Part shown: positions 37,985 through 46,486 of the stretch, one piece after another
Layout of the letters: each line of letters starts with the position of its first letter
How positions within the stretch are numbered: the stretch's first letter is position 1
Position numbers and translations under genes: made by a program
Assembly (NCBI GenBank): GCA_015063245.1
Contig: SUSV01000001.1
Span: forward strand, 248,001-312,000
DNA from: Thermoplasmata archaeon
Lineage (GTDB): Archaea; Thermoplasmatota; Thermoplasmata; Methanomassiliicoccales; Methanomethylophilaceae
Direction of reading: 5' to 3'
Length of the DNA stretch: 64,000 bases
The notes under the pieces: model-generated
Databases searched by the model: none
The model's input: only the letters and a program-made list of their open reading frames with translations
What the model was told of the DNA's origin: nothing

Positions 37985-38745
37985 TCGCCAAAAAACATCA
38001 CAAACTCCAAGAGTTAGTATGTCGGTGAGTAATCACCTAGGTCCATGTCTCCGACCGCGAGGCCGGTTAAGAACAAGAGAAGTCCCTGTTACCTGCATAG
38101 GTGGCGTGGTTTCTCGGCTCTCTGAGGACAACCCCCAGGGCTAGGCTGAATGTTCGCTTGGAATGTAGCGGTGTGCTTATTGCGCCCTCCCTTCATGGGG
38201 AGGGATCAGGCCTAATCCTGACGCCGTTCGTGAGCCGCAGTCCCCTGTCTAGGATAGCGTATCCGTGGCCCCAGTGGCCGTTGGTCCGCCAAGGCGTAGA
38301 GCCTGTCTAGATTCCAGATCCGTCTCCTCAAGAGCGTCTCTGGAGCCGACTGTTCCCTGCACAATAGCTCGGAAATAGCTGGTCCGTGCCCTTATGGGTA
38401 GGGCCCCCTCGTGCCTGTCTCAAACACTCGAGGTGTAAAGGCAAGTCAGTAGCGGAGTGTTCCCCTAGGGGAACCATGGTTTGCGTAGTACCCGACCTAT
38501 GTCGTGTCCTATGCGTTCCGCAAGATCTTCCGTCAAGGAAGCGCCCTATGGCGTGTGGCTCCTAAACCCGTAAGGCAGCTATGGAGTCGATCCTCGGATC
38601 GCTCCGTCCTGCCTGTAATGGGTCCGGGGCGTGAGATCCCTCGGCAATCCCTGAGGTAGTGGCGTGAGCCCCTGCTTCTGACTACTCAAGTAGTCTGCTC
38701 CGCGTTGAGCCGGGCTTCCGGCCTTCTCGGAGTGGGATAGATCTC
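37985..38745 (+). ncRNA. Very large structured RNA of unknown family (about 760 nt)
   Basis: A GC-rich block inside AT-rich DNA, with no protein-like frame but dense secondary structure. Perfect stems include 38185-38191/38198-38204, 38206-38210/38217-38221, the 16-base palindrome 38459-38474, a two-part stem 38583-38593/38596-38605, and 38680-38685/38690-38695. ACTCC (38004-38008) with GAG can close the whole RNA by pairing with CTCGGAGT (38726-38733). CCTCG and GCCT near 38407-38415 can pair with CGAGG and AGGC near 38428-38442 as a pseudoknot. GCGA and GTAA loops point to the plus strand. It shows none of the rRNA, RNase P or SRP core motifs I know. Confidence 0.65.
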
Positions 38746-38921
38746 AACTTTTCTTCATTCATTCATCTCAGTTGCATATTCTATTCAAACTCCGATCACA
38801 AGTCCTCATCGCTTGCTCTAACCGATGAGCCAGCCTTAGGTTTTCAGCAACCCTGACTTAAAAAAATCCCTGTGAAGAAGCATTCGCAGCAGGCTCTGTT
38901 TGTCAGGATAGTTCCTTCGAT
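38746..38921. other. Spacer between the large RNA and the ABC-Sel1 gene
   Basis: No gene is seen. A T-rich stretch with repeated ATTC follows the RNA and may terminate it. On the minus strand 38815-38830 reads like a tRNA D-arm, but no complete cloverleaf forms. Confidence 0.4.
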
Positions 38922-40889
38922 TTAGTGTTTTTTACGGCTCTTCCACTTTCTGACAAGTTCCGAGGCATCGCGATCCCCGCTCTCCGCCGCCATCCTGATC
39001 AATCTGCGGTATTGTTCAACATCGGGTTCGACCGCCGTGCCGTCGCGGTACATGCATCCGAGCAGATACATAGCCCTAGCATCTCCAGATGCCGCCGCCT
39101 CACTCAGGAGGTTCAGGGCCTTCTGCTCATCCTTCTCGACATTCTCTCCGCTGAGGTACATCGCCGCCAGCTGCGTCCTCGGGGATCCGGGTCCCAAGGC
39201 CGCCTTCTCCATCAGCGATACGCCTGCCGCCGGGTTCTTCTTGAAGCCCTTGCCGCTGGTGTACCTGGATGACAGTTCCTTCATGGATTTCAGGTTATAG
39301 CATCTGGACGAGTCCTTCAGCAGATCGTTGGAACGGGGGTCGTCCCGCCCGTTCCTCCTCTTGATGATGTCGATGGCATCGAGCCTTCTGTCGTTGACCT
39401 GTGTGCTGGCGTAGCGCTTGTACCAATCCATGGCCGCTTTCTGGTCCATCTCCACGCCGTCGCCTTCCGAGAGCATGAGCGCCACCTGGTATTGGGCTCT
39501 CTGATTCCCTGTGAGCGCGGAGCGCATGTACCATTTGAAGGCCTCCTCGCGATCTTTCCTGACATACTTGCCGTCATAGAACTGGTCCGCCAGTATCATC
39601 ATCGCCTTCGAGTTGCCCAGCTCCGCCGCGGCTATGAAGTGGTTGGTGGATCTCTCGTAATCGATCTCCGTGCCGAACCCTTCGCGGTACATCCTTCCCA
39701 GAAGAAGGTCCGCATCCGACCATCCCAGCCTAGACGCCTCGCCGGCGCATCTGAACGCTTCTGCCCTCTGTTCCATGCCTATGGCCGTGCGATAGAGGAA
39801 ATCCGCGTAATTGTACAGGTCGTACGGATAACCGCTCTCCGACAGGTCCTTCAGCACATCGCGGAGGCGTGTTATCGACCCGTCATCCGCCCCGACGTAC
39901 ATGGCATACTTCCTGCGGGCATCGTTGTTGCCATTCTCCGCCGCCAGGCGGTACAGGGTCTTGGCCCTCTCCGGATCCTCGGATACGATGAGGTCCGCGA
40001 GCTCGGCCATGGCCATCGGATGATCGTTCTTGGAAGCCGCCTCCAGCCAGAAACGGTATTTCTCCGGGTTCTTCTCGGTGCCCTTGCCGTCCCTGTAGAA
40101 GACCGCTACCCTGTACTGGGCGGATGAGGACCCGCCCCCGGCTAGATGCTCCGTCTCCTCGAAGGATTCGTTGATGGAACGTGAGTATTCGTCGCACACC
40201 TCCTCGGGATCACCATCCATCACTATGCGATGGTCCCTGATCCAAATGGCGCGGGTGCATGTGCGCTTTATCGTGCTGAGGCTGTGGGATGTGAACAGGA
40301 CGGTCTTCCCGCTGCGGACCAGGTTCCTGAGATGCTCCGACGCTTTCGATGCGAAGGCCATGTCGCCGGTGCTCAGCGCCTCGTCGACCATGAAAACGTC
40401 CGCATCGACGTTGACCATGATCGAGAACGCTAGGCGCGACCTCATCCCGGAGGAATAGGTGCGTACAGGGTTGTCGATGAATATGCCCAGGTCGGAGTAT
40501 TCCACGATCTCGTCGATATGCTCCTTCACCTTCTCACGGGGGATCCCGTAGAGCTCGCTCCTGAGGAAGATGTTCTCCCTTCCGGTTAGGTCGTTGTGGA
40601 ACCCCATGCTGAGCTCAAGGATGCTCGCGACCTTCCCCTCGACCTCTATGGTCCCGGAATCGGGTTCTATGATGCCCGAGATGATCTTCATGAAGGTGCT
40701 CTTCCCGCATCCGTTCCTTCCTAGGATGCCCAGCACCTCTCCTTTCCTGACCTCGAGGTTCACATCCTCGAACACGGTGAAGTCCATCACGTTATGGCTG
40801 AACAGGAATCCCTTCTTGTGTATCGCCGGGTCCACGATACGGAAGGACTTGCTCATGTCCTTCACCCTGATCACGATATCGTCTTCCAT
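38922..40889 (-). CDS. ABC transporter ATPase fused to Sel1-like repeats
   Basis: A 655-residue protein. Residues 1 to about 245 are a polysaccharide/teichoic-acid-export type ABC ATPase: Walker A LGILGRNGCGKSTFMKI, signature YSSGMRSRLAFSI, Walker B ADVFMVDEAL. From about 255 to the end run Sel1-like (TPR-type) repeats, for example YRVAVFYRDGKGTEKNPEKY, MYREGFGTEIDYER and MYLSGENVEKDEQKA. Upstream in-frame residues lie within the permease gene; MEDDIVIRVKDM at 40889 overlaps its stop. Instead of the usual C-terminal sugar-binding domain, the ATPase has a protein-interaction solenoid, which may recruit partners or substrate. Confidence 0.85.
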   Translation of the reverse strand: MEDDIVIRVKDMSKSFRIVDPAIHKKGFLFSHNVMDFTVFEDVNLEVRKGEVLGILGRNGCGKSTFMKIISGIIEPDSGTIEVEGKVASILELSMGFHNDLTGRENIFLRSELYGIPREKVKEHIDEIVEYSDLGIFIDNPVRTYSSGMRSRLAFSIMVNVDADVFMVDEALSTGDMAFASKASEHLRNLVRSGKTVLFTSHSLSTIKRTCTRAIWIRDHRIVMDGDPEEVCDEYSRSINESFEETEHLAGGGSSSAQYRVAVFYRDGKGTEKNPEKYRFWLEAASKNDHPMAMAELADLIVSEDPERAKTLYRLAAENGNNDARRKYAMYVGADDGSITRLRDVLKDLSESGYPYDLYNYADFLYRTAIGMEQRAEAFRCAGEASRLGWSDADLLLGRMYREGFGTEIDYERSTNHFIAAAELGNSKAMMILADQFYDGKYVRKDREEAFKWYMRSALTGNQRAQYQVALMLSEGDGVEMDQKAAMDWYKRYASTQVNDRRLDAIDIIKRRNGRDDPRSNDLLKDSSRCYNLKSMKELSSRYTSGKGFKKNPAAGVSLMEKAALGPGSPRTQLAAMYLSGENVEKDEQKALNLLSEAAASGDARAMYLLGCMYRDGTAVEPDVEQYRRLIRMAAESGDRDASELVRKWKSRKKH

Positions 40890-41677
40890 CAGAGCACCTC
40901 CGGGAATCTCTTCTCGCAGCGGAAGAACACGAAGCTTCCAAGCAGCAGGAACCCTGCCGCCAAGGCCGTGCTGACCGCGATGTAGAACGGATCGGGCACG
41001 ATATCGTAGTACAGGATCTTGTGGAACGTCTCGACAAAGTATGTGAACGGGTTGTACCACACGATGTCCCTCAGGACGCCCTTGGCCTCCGATATGAGGA
41101 AGAATGTGGGCGTGATCCAGAACACCAGCCTCATCATGACGCTCATGAAGTATCCGATATCCTTGACGAATACGGTGACTGTCGAGATCAGCATGGAGCA
41201 TCCGATACAGAAGATGAGCATCAGCATCAGCTCCACGGGTATCAGGGCCATTCCGTACCAGTTCACAGGCTCTCCGGCCAGAAGGATGACCATGATGATG
41301 ATCACGTATGCGAACACCACTGATAGGAAATCCGTTATGACCGAGGCGATCACCACGATCTCCCTCGGGAACTTCATCTTGGTGATGTACTTGGCGTTAT
41401 TGAGGACGGCCCTGCCCCTGAGTGACGCGGAGATGAACATTATGGGAAACACTCCCGAACTCAGATAGACCCAGAAGTCCTCGATGGCCCTGGTGCGGAT
41501 GTTTGTGAACGTTATGTACATGACGACGATCATGAGCACCGGAAGCAGAAGATGCCATGCGAATCCCATATAGGTGTTCCTGTAACGGCCCGCGGTGTTA
41601 CGGCGGATCATCGCCAGAAGGATGGTGCGGTTCTCCCACACATCTTTCATCGACTGAGCAATCCTCATCAGCACCAT
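40889..41677 (-). CDS. ABC-2 type permease for cell-surface polymer export
   Basis: A 262-residue integral membrane protein with about six transmembrane segments, of the Wzm/TagG family. RRNTAGRYRNTYMGFAWHLL at the N-terminus is characteristic (the cytoplasmic amphipathic helix), and VWYNPFTYFVETFHKILY is the conserved C-terminal motif. It works with the adjacent ATPase to move a glycan or lipid-linked polymer across the membrane. Its start lies a few bases after the surface-protein gene. Confidence 0.88.
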   Translation of the reverse strand: MVLMRIAQSMKDVWENRTILLAMIRRNTAGRYRNTYMGFAWHLLLPVLMIVVMYITFTNIRTRAIEDFWVYLSSGVFPIMFISASLRGRAVLNNAKYITKMKFPREIVVIASVITDFLSVVFAYVIIIMVILLAGEPVNWYGMALIPVELMLMLIFCIGCSMLISTVTVFVKDIGYFMSVMMRLVFWITPTFFLISEAKGVLRDIVWYNPFTYFVETFHKILYYDIVPDPFYIAVSTALAAGFLLLGSFVFFRCEKRFPEVL

Positions 41678-41680
41678 ATC

Positions 41681-43333
41681 TCAAGCCTCCCTGAACATCC
41701 TCGTTATGCCGAACAGCACCAGAATGCATATCAGGACCCCGGCCAGATTCTCGTACGGGTATGGGCGGTCGCCCTCTATGTTCCAATCGATGTCGGTATA
41801 GTCTCCGCTGACATTCTCGGGGATATGGAAGTTCTTCGGTGCCTTGACCGTGATATGCACGTTCCCTCCGGTTTTTTCGGTGTGCTCATGCGTACCTACG
41901 CTCAGAGCCGAGTTCTCGAAATTGGTGCCGTTGCTTCCTACGGTCACCCTTTCCAATTTGTAGCACTCGTGGAACGTCATCATCCCCAGGTTCTTCAATC
42001 CGCCAGGCAGGACGGCCGTTACGAGATCGGGACAATCCTCGAAGCAGAATGATCCCATGATCCTGAGGTTATCGGGCAATACGAGCTTTGTGAAACCGGT
42101 TTTGGCGAATGACATGTAGCCGATCTCCGACAGCCTGTCCGACCAGACCACTTCGCTCAGCGAGGTGCATCCGCTGAAAGCCATATCGTCGATGGAAGTC
42201 ACCGAATCGGTGAGTACGACCTTCTTCAACCCTGTGCACTCCAGGAAGGCCGAATCGCTCACGCCCTTGATCGCGTCCGACATCCTCACCTCTTCCAGAT
42301 GGGTGCAGCCTGCGAATGCTAAGGGCCTCATGCTGTGAACGTCCGAGGGGAAGCTGTATACGGTGTCCTCCCTGGCCGCAGGGTACGAGACCAGGATGTT
42401 GCCGCTCCTGGACGATCCGGTCTCTATCTCATACAGCATGCCTTCGTAGGAGCGGTACCTCTCACTCCCCTCGATCTGTATGCTCGTGAGGTTCGCGCAG
42501 CGGGCGAATGCACCGTCTCCCACCATCGTGACATCATACCAGAGCTCAACGGTCTTCAGTCCCGACTCATAGAAGCATCTTTCCCCGATGGTGTTCAAAG
42601 TAAATGGGAAGGTGATCTGCTCAAGGGAGCTGCAGCCTCTGAACGCCGCATATCCGATCAGATGCAATCTGTCCGGGAGATGATTGATACCATCCTTCTC
42701 GTTGAACCCTGACAGCTGCGTGCATCCGCTGAACGCGTAATCGCTGATGATCCTGACCTTGTCCCCGGTGCTGATGCTCTTCAGCTTCGATTCGTTGAAT
42801 GCGGAGCTTTCGATGGTCACGACCGATTCCGGTACAGCGAACGATTCATCCGGCTTCCCGTTGGGATATTTGATCAGGGACGAGAAGTCCTTGTCATAGA
42901 GGACGCCGTCCCTCGAGGCGTACTTGGGATTGGCCGGATCGACGTCGATATTCCTCAGACTGTCAGAAAGCGCCATCGGCGCCCATAAGTTCTCTACGGT
43001 CTTGGGGATGATGACGCGAGAGGGCTCGTTCTGGAAGAATGCGACGCATTCGATTTCCCAGACCGTATAGGATGTGCCCTCATATGTCATCTTCTCAGGA
43101 ATCGAAACCTCGTCATCCACACCGTTGTATTGGACAGCCACGGCATAACCGTTCTCGAGCCTGTAGCTGAAATCCCCGTCGTCTACATAGATGTGTTCCG
43201 GTTCTTGATCTTCGGACTCAGAGTCGTCCGCTTCCGATTCTTCAGCGTCCGCTGAAACCATTGCGGATGATATCAGGAACGCCGACATCAGAGTGAATAA
43301 ACATAACGCTGACACTATGGCCGAGGATTTCAC
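41681..43333 (-). CDS. BspA-like leucine-rich-repeat surface protein
   Basis: A 550-residue exported protein. A signal peptide (SALCLFTLMSAFLISSAMVS) is followed by an acidic linker rich in E, D and S, then LRR_5/BspA repeats from about 60 to 440 (examples SLEQITFPFTLNTIGERCF, CTGLKKVVLTDSVTSIDDM). It ends in a C-terminal transmembrane anchor (LAGVLICILVLFGITRMF). BspA repeats are common in gut-dwelling microbes as adhesins. It heads a three-gene leftward operon with the exporter, so the exporter and surface protein may serve the cell envelope together. Confidence 0.88.
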   Translation of the reverse strand: MKSSAIVSALCLFTLMSAFLISSAMVSADAEESEADDSESEDQEPEHIYVDDGDFSYRLENGYAVAVQYNGVDDEVSIPEKMTYEGTSYTVWEIECVAFFQNEPSRVIIPKTVENLWAPMALSDSLRNIDVDPANPKYASRDGVLYDKDFSSLIKYPNGKPDESFAVPESVVTIESSAFNESKLKSISTGDKVRIISDYAFSGCTQLSGFNEKDGINHLPDRLHLIGYAAFRGCSSLEQITFPFTLNTIGERCFYESGLKTVELWYDVTMVGDGAFARCANLTSIQIEGSERYRSYEGMLYEIETGSSRSGNILVSYPAAREDTVYSFPSDVHSMRPLAFAGCTHLEEVRMSDAIKGVSDSAFLECTGLKKVVLTDSVTSIDDMAFSGCTSLSEVVWSDRLSEIGYMSFAKTGFTKLVLPDNLRIMGSFCFEDCPDLVTAVLPGGLKNLGMMTFHECYKLERVTVGSNGTNFENSALSVGTHEHTEKTGGNVHITVKAPKNFHIPENVSGDYTDIDWNIEGDRPYPYENLAGVLICILVLFGITRMFREA

Positions 43334-43411
43334 ATGAGAATATCGGTTACATCGCTATTATAGTTTCTCGGTCTGTGTGCTGGATGGGGGCGCATTTCAT
43401 CGGTTGTCATT

Positions 43412-43436
43412 CAAGATATAACATCTTTATATCTTG
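43412..43436. promoter_or_regulatory. Inverted repeat over a TATA box (probable operator)
   Basis: CAAGATATA (43412-43420) and TATATCTTG (43428-43436) are exact inverted copies. They overlap the TTTATATC box that would drive the gene at 43457. A dimeric wHTH protein, possibly the one encoded there, could bind and block this promoter. Confidence 0.55.
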
Positions 43437-43456
43437 TATCGAGATATACGGGGATA

Positions 43457-43933
43457 ATGTCCATGCAAGATGTCATCGCGGTTATGAAGCCCGGTGTGCC
43501 ATATTCCATTCCGAAGGTATGCTAGGAACTGGTCTCCATCGGGAAGAGGGTGACATCGCAGGAATCTATCGCTAACGATGTACGTAAGCTTCTGTCCAAG
43601 GGCGATGTCGTCAGGGTATCCACGGGAGTCTATCTGAAGCCTGTCACCGACGATCCCGAGAGGGAAGTCCTGGAGATACGCAAGATGCAGATAGGGGTAT
43701 TATTGTCCGCCATGAGTCCAGGAAGGACCATGTCCACCAAGGAAATCGTCGACGCATATTCTGCGGACGCCATGTCCGCCATGAACCGCTATACCGTCAT
43801 GGAATATCTCATATCGATGACCGAATAGGAGTTGCTGAACAAATCTGTCGACAAGAGATATGCCCTCACCGATAAGGGCATAGATGCCAGGTCCAGGTAC
43901 ATCGAGCTGACATCCGATAAAATGAACTCGTGA
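43457..43933 (+). CDS. Small wHTH-like protein with two in-frame UAG codons
   Basis: The frame from ATG 43457 to TGA 43931 has 158 sense codons counting two TAGs, at 43523-43525 (codon 23) and 43826-43828 (codon 124). Between them is KGDVVRVSTGVYLKPVTDDP and TMSTKEIVDAYSADAMSAMN; after the second TAG comes VDKRYALTDKGIDARSRYI, a typical winged-helix wing (YxLTDKG). The wing and recognition parts therefore lie on opposite sides of a TAG, which supports reading through as pyrrolysine. ATG 43463 is an alternative start. Decay into a pseudogene is the main alternative, but no TAA, TGA or frameshift is present. Confidence 0.55.
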
Positions 43934-44230
43934 CGGCCGACAATCTTAGATCCAATCGGCAATCAACCCCAGCTGTTCAGCAGGATTCTGAAGTATATTA
44001 TTTATCGTTAAAAAATGATAGAGGGTCATCCGAGACCGGGCTATTCCATCCAAATCAAGTGCTCGGAGATGTCGTGAATTCACATGTAACGGACTTCCAC
44101 TTCCAATTTCGGTCCGTTCCAGATATCTTCCTACGGTCTCGGATACCTTTTCTCAGATTCCGCTCCGATATCCTATCCGATCTTCTCAGAATAGGTATCT
44201 CAGCGTATCTTAGTTTCCAATATAGTTTTA
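43934..44230. other. Intergenic region
   Basis: A 102-codon frame (43930-44238, GTG start) has low-complexity, R/S/F-rich sequence and is probably not a gene. No RNA gene is seen. The last 30 bases hold an AT-rich promoter for the gene at 44231. Confidence 0.4.
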
Positions 44231-44887
44231 ATGTTTAAAATGATTTTGGAACTGATGAGCTACGATGTGCATCTCAACGTCGTCGGGGATTCGCCTGACC
44301 CGATATTCGGCATCCTCAGGTCGGACAGGCCAATAGACCGGATCTATCTCTTCTGCGATGATTCAGCGCAGCACACCGCCAATCTGGACAGGATAGTCTC
44401 ATCGCTCCAGTCAGTCGGGATCGACGATGTCATCGATGTTTCCATCGATTCCTTCGACTATGACTCCACATTCCATACCGTGAGCCGCATCCTGGAGGAT
44501 GAGGCGGCGTCTCACGACGACCTTATCATCCATGTCAACTTCTCCTCAGGGGATCCGGTGTCGGTTATCGCACTCAGACAGGCGGTCGAAGGATACGATA
44601 ACGACCAGTACTACCTGAGGAACGGGAAGCTGATCCCGATGATCGCGGATTCCGTATCCGACATCACGACCCTCAGGATACAGACGAAGGTGCTGGATAC
44701 GCTGATGAGATTCAAGGACTCGGATACGATAACCAACAAGGATCTGAAAGGGGACCTGTCCTCACCAGCCCTATCATACCGTACCAGGGAGCTCGACCGC
44801 TTAGGGTTGATCACGAGGGTCGGCAGCAGCAAGAGCCCGTCATGGAACATCACTCCCAAAGGAAGGCAGATGCTCAGAAGATTCTGA
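44231..44887 (+). CDS. CARF-like sensor with C-terminal winged helix
   Basis: A 218-residue protein. The N-terminal 125 residues form a Rossmann-like domain with IDRIYLFCDDSAQHTANLD and IIHVNFSSGDPVSVIALRQA, the second resembling the nucleotide-binding loop of CARF domains. The C-terminal part (LMRFKDSDTITNKDLKGDLS, read to LDRLGLITRVGSS) is a winged helix. This layout is shared by Csa3 and by HFX_2341/DUF6293-type archaeal regulators. No CRISPR array or cas gene is in the window. It may sense a cyclic or linear nucleotide; the ligand is unknown. Confidence 0.6.
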   Translation: MFKMILELMSYDVHLNVVGDSPDPIFGILRSDRPIDRIYLFCDDSAQHTANLDRIVSSLQSVGIDDVIDVSIDSFDYDSTFHTVSRILEDEAASHDDLIIHVNFSSGDPVSVIALRQAVEGYDNDQYYLRNGKLIPMIADSVSDITTLRIQTKVLDTLMRFKDSDTITNKDLKGDLSSPALSYRTRELDRLGLITRVGSSKSPSWNITPKGRQMLRRF

Positions 44888-45029
44888 CGATGTCTGCATA
44901 ATCTGCAGAATAATATGTGTCATTCCTCGCTAACTTTGTCTTATTCAATTAGAGTAGTATTGTTTGATGATAAGGTCGCACAAATGCGTTAAATATGTGT
45001 TAAATTATTGATAGGACGAGGTAACTAAA

Positions 45030-45191
45030 ATGCCAACAGTAATTGAGGCTGAGTGTGTTGGATGCGGAGCATGTGCAGACGCATGCCCCCAGAACGCTAT
45101 CACCGTCGGAGATGTCGCAGTAATCAATGCAAACGCTTGTGTCGACTGCGGAGCATGCATCGACGAGTGCCCCTCTAGCGCAATCCAGTGA
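45030..45191 (+). CDS. 2[4Fe-4S] ferredoxin
   Basis: A 53-residue ferredoxin missed by length filters. Two complete cluster motifs are visible, CVGCGACADACP and CVDCGACIDECP. It is a soluble low-potential electron carrier. Codon use favours GCA and GGA, which suggests strong expression. It has its own promoter (AT-rich near 44990) and terminator. In this lineage it could serve hydrogenase, Fpo-like or heterodisulfide reductase complexes; partner unknown. Confidence 0.9.
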   Translation: MPTVIEAECVGCGACADACPQNAITVGDVAVINANACVDCGACIDECPSSAIQ

Positions 45192-45201
45192 AATTCAAAA
45201 A

Positions 45202-45232
45202 AGGCCTTCGGGCCTCAAACACCTTTCTTCTT
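45202..45232 (+). terminator. Hairpin terminator after the ferredoxin gene
   Basis: AGGCC and GGCCT pair around TTCG (45202-45215), followed after 15 bases by a run of T. Confidence 0.65.
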
Positions 45233-45567
45233 CATTTTTTGTATCTTACGATCGCGGGCACCTGATGGCACAGGTCCTGTCCGTACAAGATATCGATATC
45301 CGGTTTCTCGGAGAGTATCCTCTTCACTTCATCATCCATTCCCATCCAGTGCCTGAAAACGATGATATGGTCTGATGAGGTGTCCGGGAATACGGATGCT
45401 GTGATCCCCTCTGATGAGCACATGAGGACAAGGAAGTCGACAAGGTTGTCCCTCCCCATCCTCCTGATCCCGGTGACGGTGTCGATGGATCTGTCCGAGA
45501 TGAATCTGGAGATCTTCTCCTTGAGGTCCTGATCGTCGTCGGCGCTCTTCGCGCAGAGTTCTTCCAT
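45232..45567 (-). CDS. Hypothetical protein
   Basis: A 111-residue soluble protein: MEELCAKSADDDQDLKEKIS to IDILYGQDLCHQVPAIVRYK. RRMGRDNLVDFLVLMCSSEG suggests a restriction-endonuclease-like or sensor fold, but I cannot assign it. The frame extends upstream to 45738; the ATG at 45567 is chosen because the only TATA-like box for this strand is at 45647-45656. Confidence 0.45.
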   Translation of the reverse strand: MEELCAKSADDDQDLKEKISRFISDRSIDTVTGIRRMGRDNLVDFLVLMCSSEGITASVFPDTSSDHIIVFRHWMGMDDEVKRILSEKPDIDILYGQDLCHQVPAIVRYKK

Positions 45568-45646
45568 GCTATGGATATGTCCGCCCGCGGATAATATGGA
45601 TTCTATCTGGGGGATGATGCTGAAAGTTAACTGTGAATGGACTTCT

Positions 45647-45656
45647 ATATATAGTT
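45647..45656. promoter_or_regulatory. Symmetric TATA box for two divergent genes
   Basis: CTATATATAG is self-complementary and could direct transcription both ways: rightward starting near 45677 and leftward starting near 45625. This spacing suits ATG 45686 for the rightward gene and ATG 45567 for the leftward gene. Confidence 0.5.
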
Positions 45657-45685
45657 GTATGATATAATCCATGCAGGGAAAGGTA

Positions 45686-46432
45686 ATGACCGCAACAAAA
45701 TATGAACGTGAGATTCGTTTCTTCGGAAAGCAGGTCACCTGGCTTTCATCTTAGAAGGAGAAGATCCTTGCGAAAGGGGATCTCTCTGAAGAGGACCAGG
45801 CCTGCGTGAAGGAAATAGATGATACCATTCAGAGATACAGCGACCGTAAGAAGGAGATCGAGGACACATTCATCGAAGCTGGATTGGAGCTTCCGCTCGC
45901 ATCCAGGAACCTCAACGCAAGCGTTTATCCCGTAGGTGCATCGTTCGAGCCTGTCGGCAGGGATTACAGGAAGGAACTGATCGAAGAGACCAACGCAAGG
46001 AACGCCGCAGCGGCCAAGGCGTATGAGGGCTACGAGGTTCCCGAAACCGATGACATCGATGAGCTCAATGCTATGGTCAAGCAGATGACCGAGAGTCTCA
46101 CGAACATGGAGAGCAAGATCCTCGAGGCAGATCTCGCCGATGAGCTTGGAGAGAAGGCAAGGCTTCAGGAAGAGGCCAACAAGCTCCGCTTCAGGCGCGA
46201 CAACACCATCAACAAGATCAAGTCCCTGAAATCCGAAGGATACCGTTCCGCTGAGGGGTCCGGCGTCAGCAAGGAGTTCCAGGACAAGGTCATGCAGCAG
46301 GAAGAGCAGATCGCGGCCTTGAAGACTCAGATCGCCATGGTCAGGAGCGATATCTATGAGGTCAAGGATATGATGATGGCCCTCATGGATCGTCTCGGAA
46401 TGCAGAGGCGCGACATCAATCAGGATGATTGA
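45686..46432 (+). CDS. Coiled-coil protein with an in-frame UAG
   Basis: A 248-residue frame containing TAG at 45752-45754 (codon 23). Before it: MTATKYEREIRFFGKQVTWL; after it: KEKILAKGDLSEEDQACVKE and a long charged region, with predicted coiled coils around NAMVKQMTESLTNMESKI and DKVMQQEEQIAALKTQIAMV. The start after the TAG would require GTG 45806 with no good ribosome site, while ATG 45686 has GGGAAAGGT just upstream. The N-terminal helix continues naturally through the TAG. The family is not recognised. ATG 45671 is a less likely start because it precedes the predicted transcription start. Confidence 0.6.
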
Positions 46433-46460
46433 TTCTTCTTAAACTTCAAAATAAAAATAA

Positions 46461-46476
46461 GCCCCCGAAAGGGGGC
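46461..46476. terminator. Hairpin between convergent genes
   Basis: GCCCCC and GGGGGC pair around GAAA. The hairpin lies between the coiled-coil gene and the end of ramA and can serve both. Confidence 0.7.
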
Positions 46477-46486
46477 GAATATGTTT

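Noticed and set aside
37985..38745. Second large RNA as SRP (7S) RNA, group II intron or rRNA fragment
   Set aside because: No GGAAGGGAGCA-type SRP core, no intron domain V-like hairpin or reverse transcriptase, and none of the universal rRNA segments were found by reading.
38800..38845. tRNA-like sequence on the minus strand (D-arm GCTCATCGGTTAGAGC)
   Set aside because: A D-arm and a TTTGAAT loop are recognisable, but no acceptor or T stem pairs and the anticodon arm is malformed. At most a decayed fragment.
43930..44238. 102-codon rightward frame after the two-UAG gene
   Set aside because: GTG start without ribosome site, low-complexity R/S/F-rich sequence and no family resemblance.
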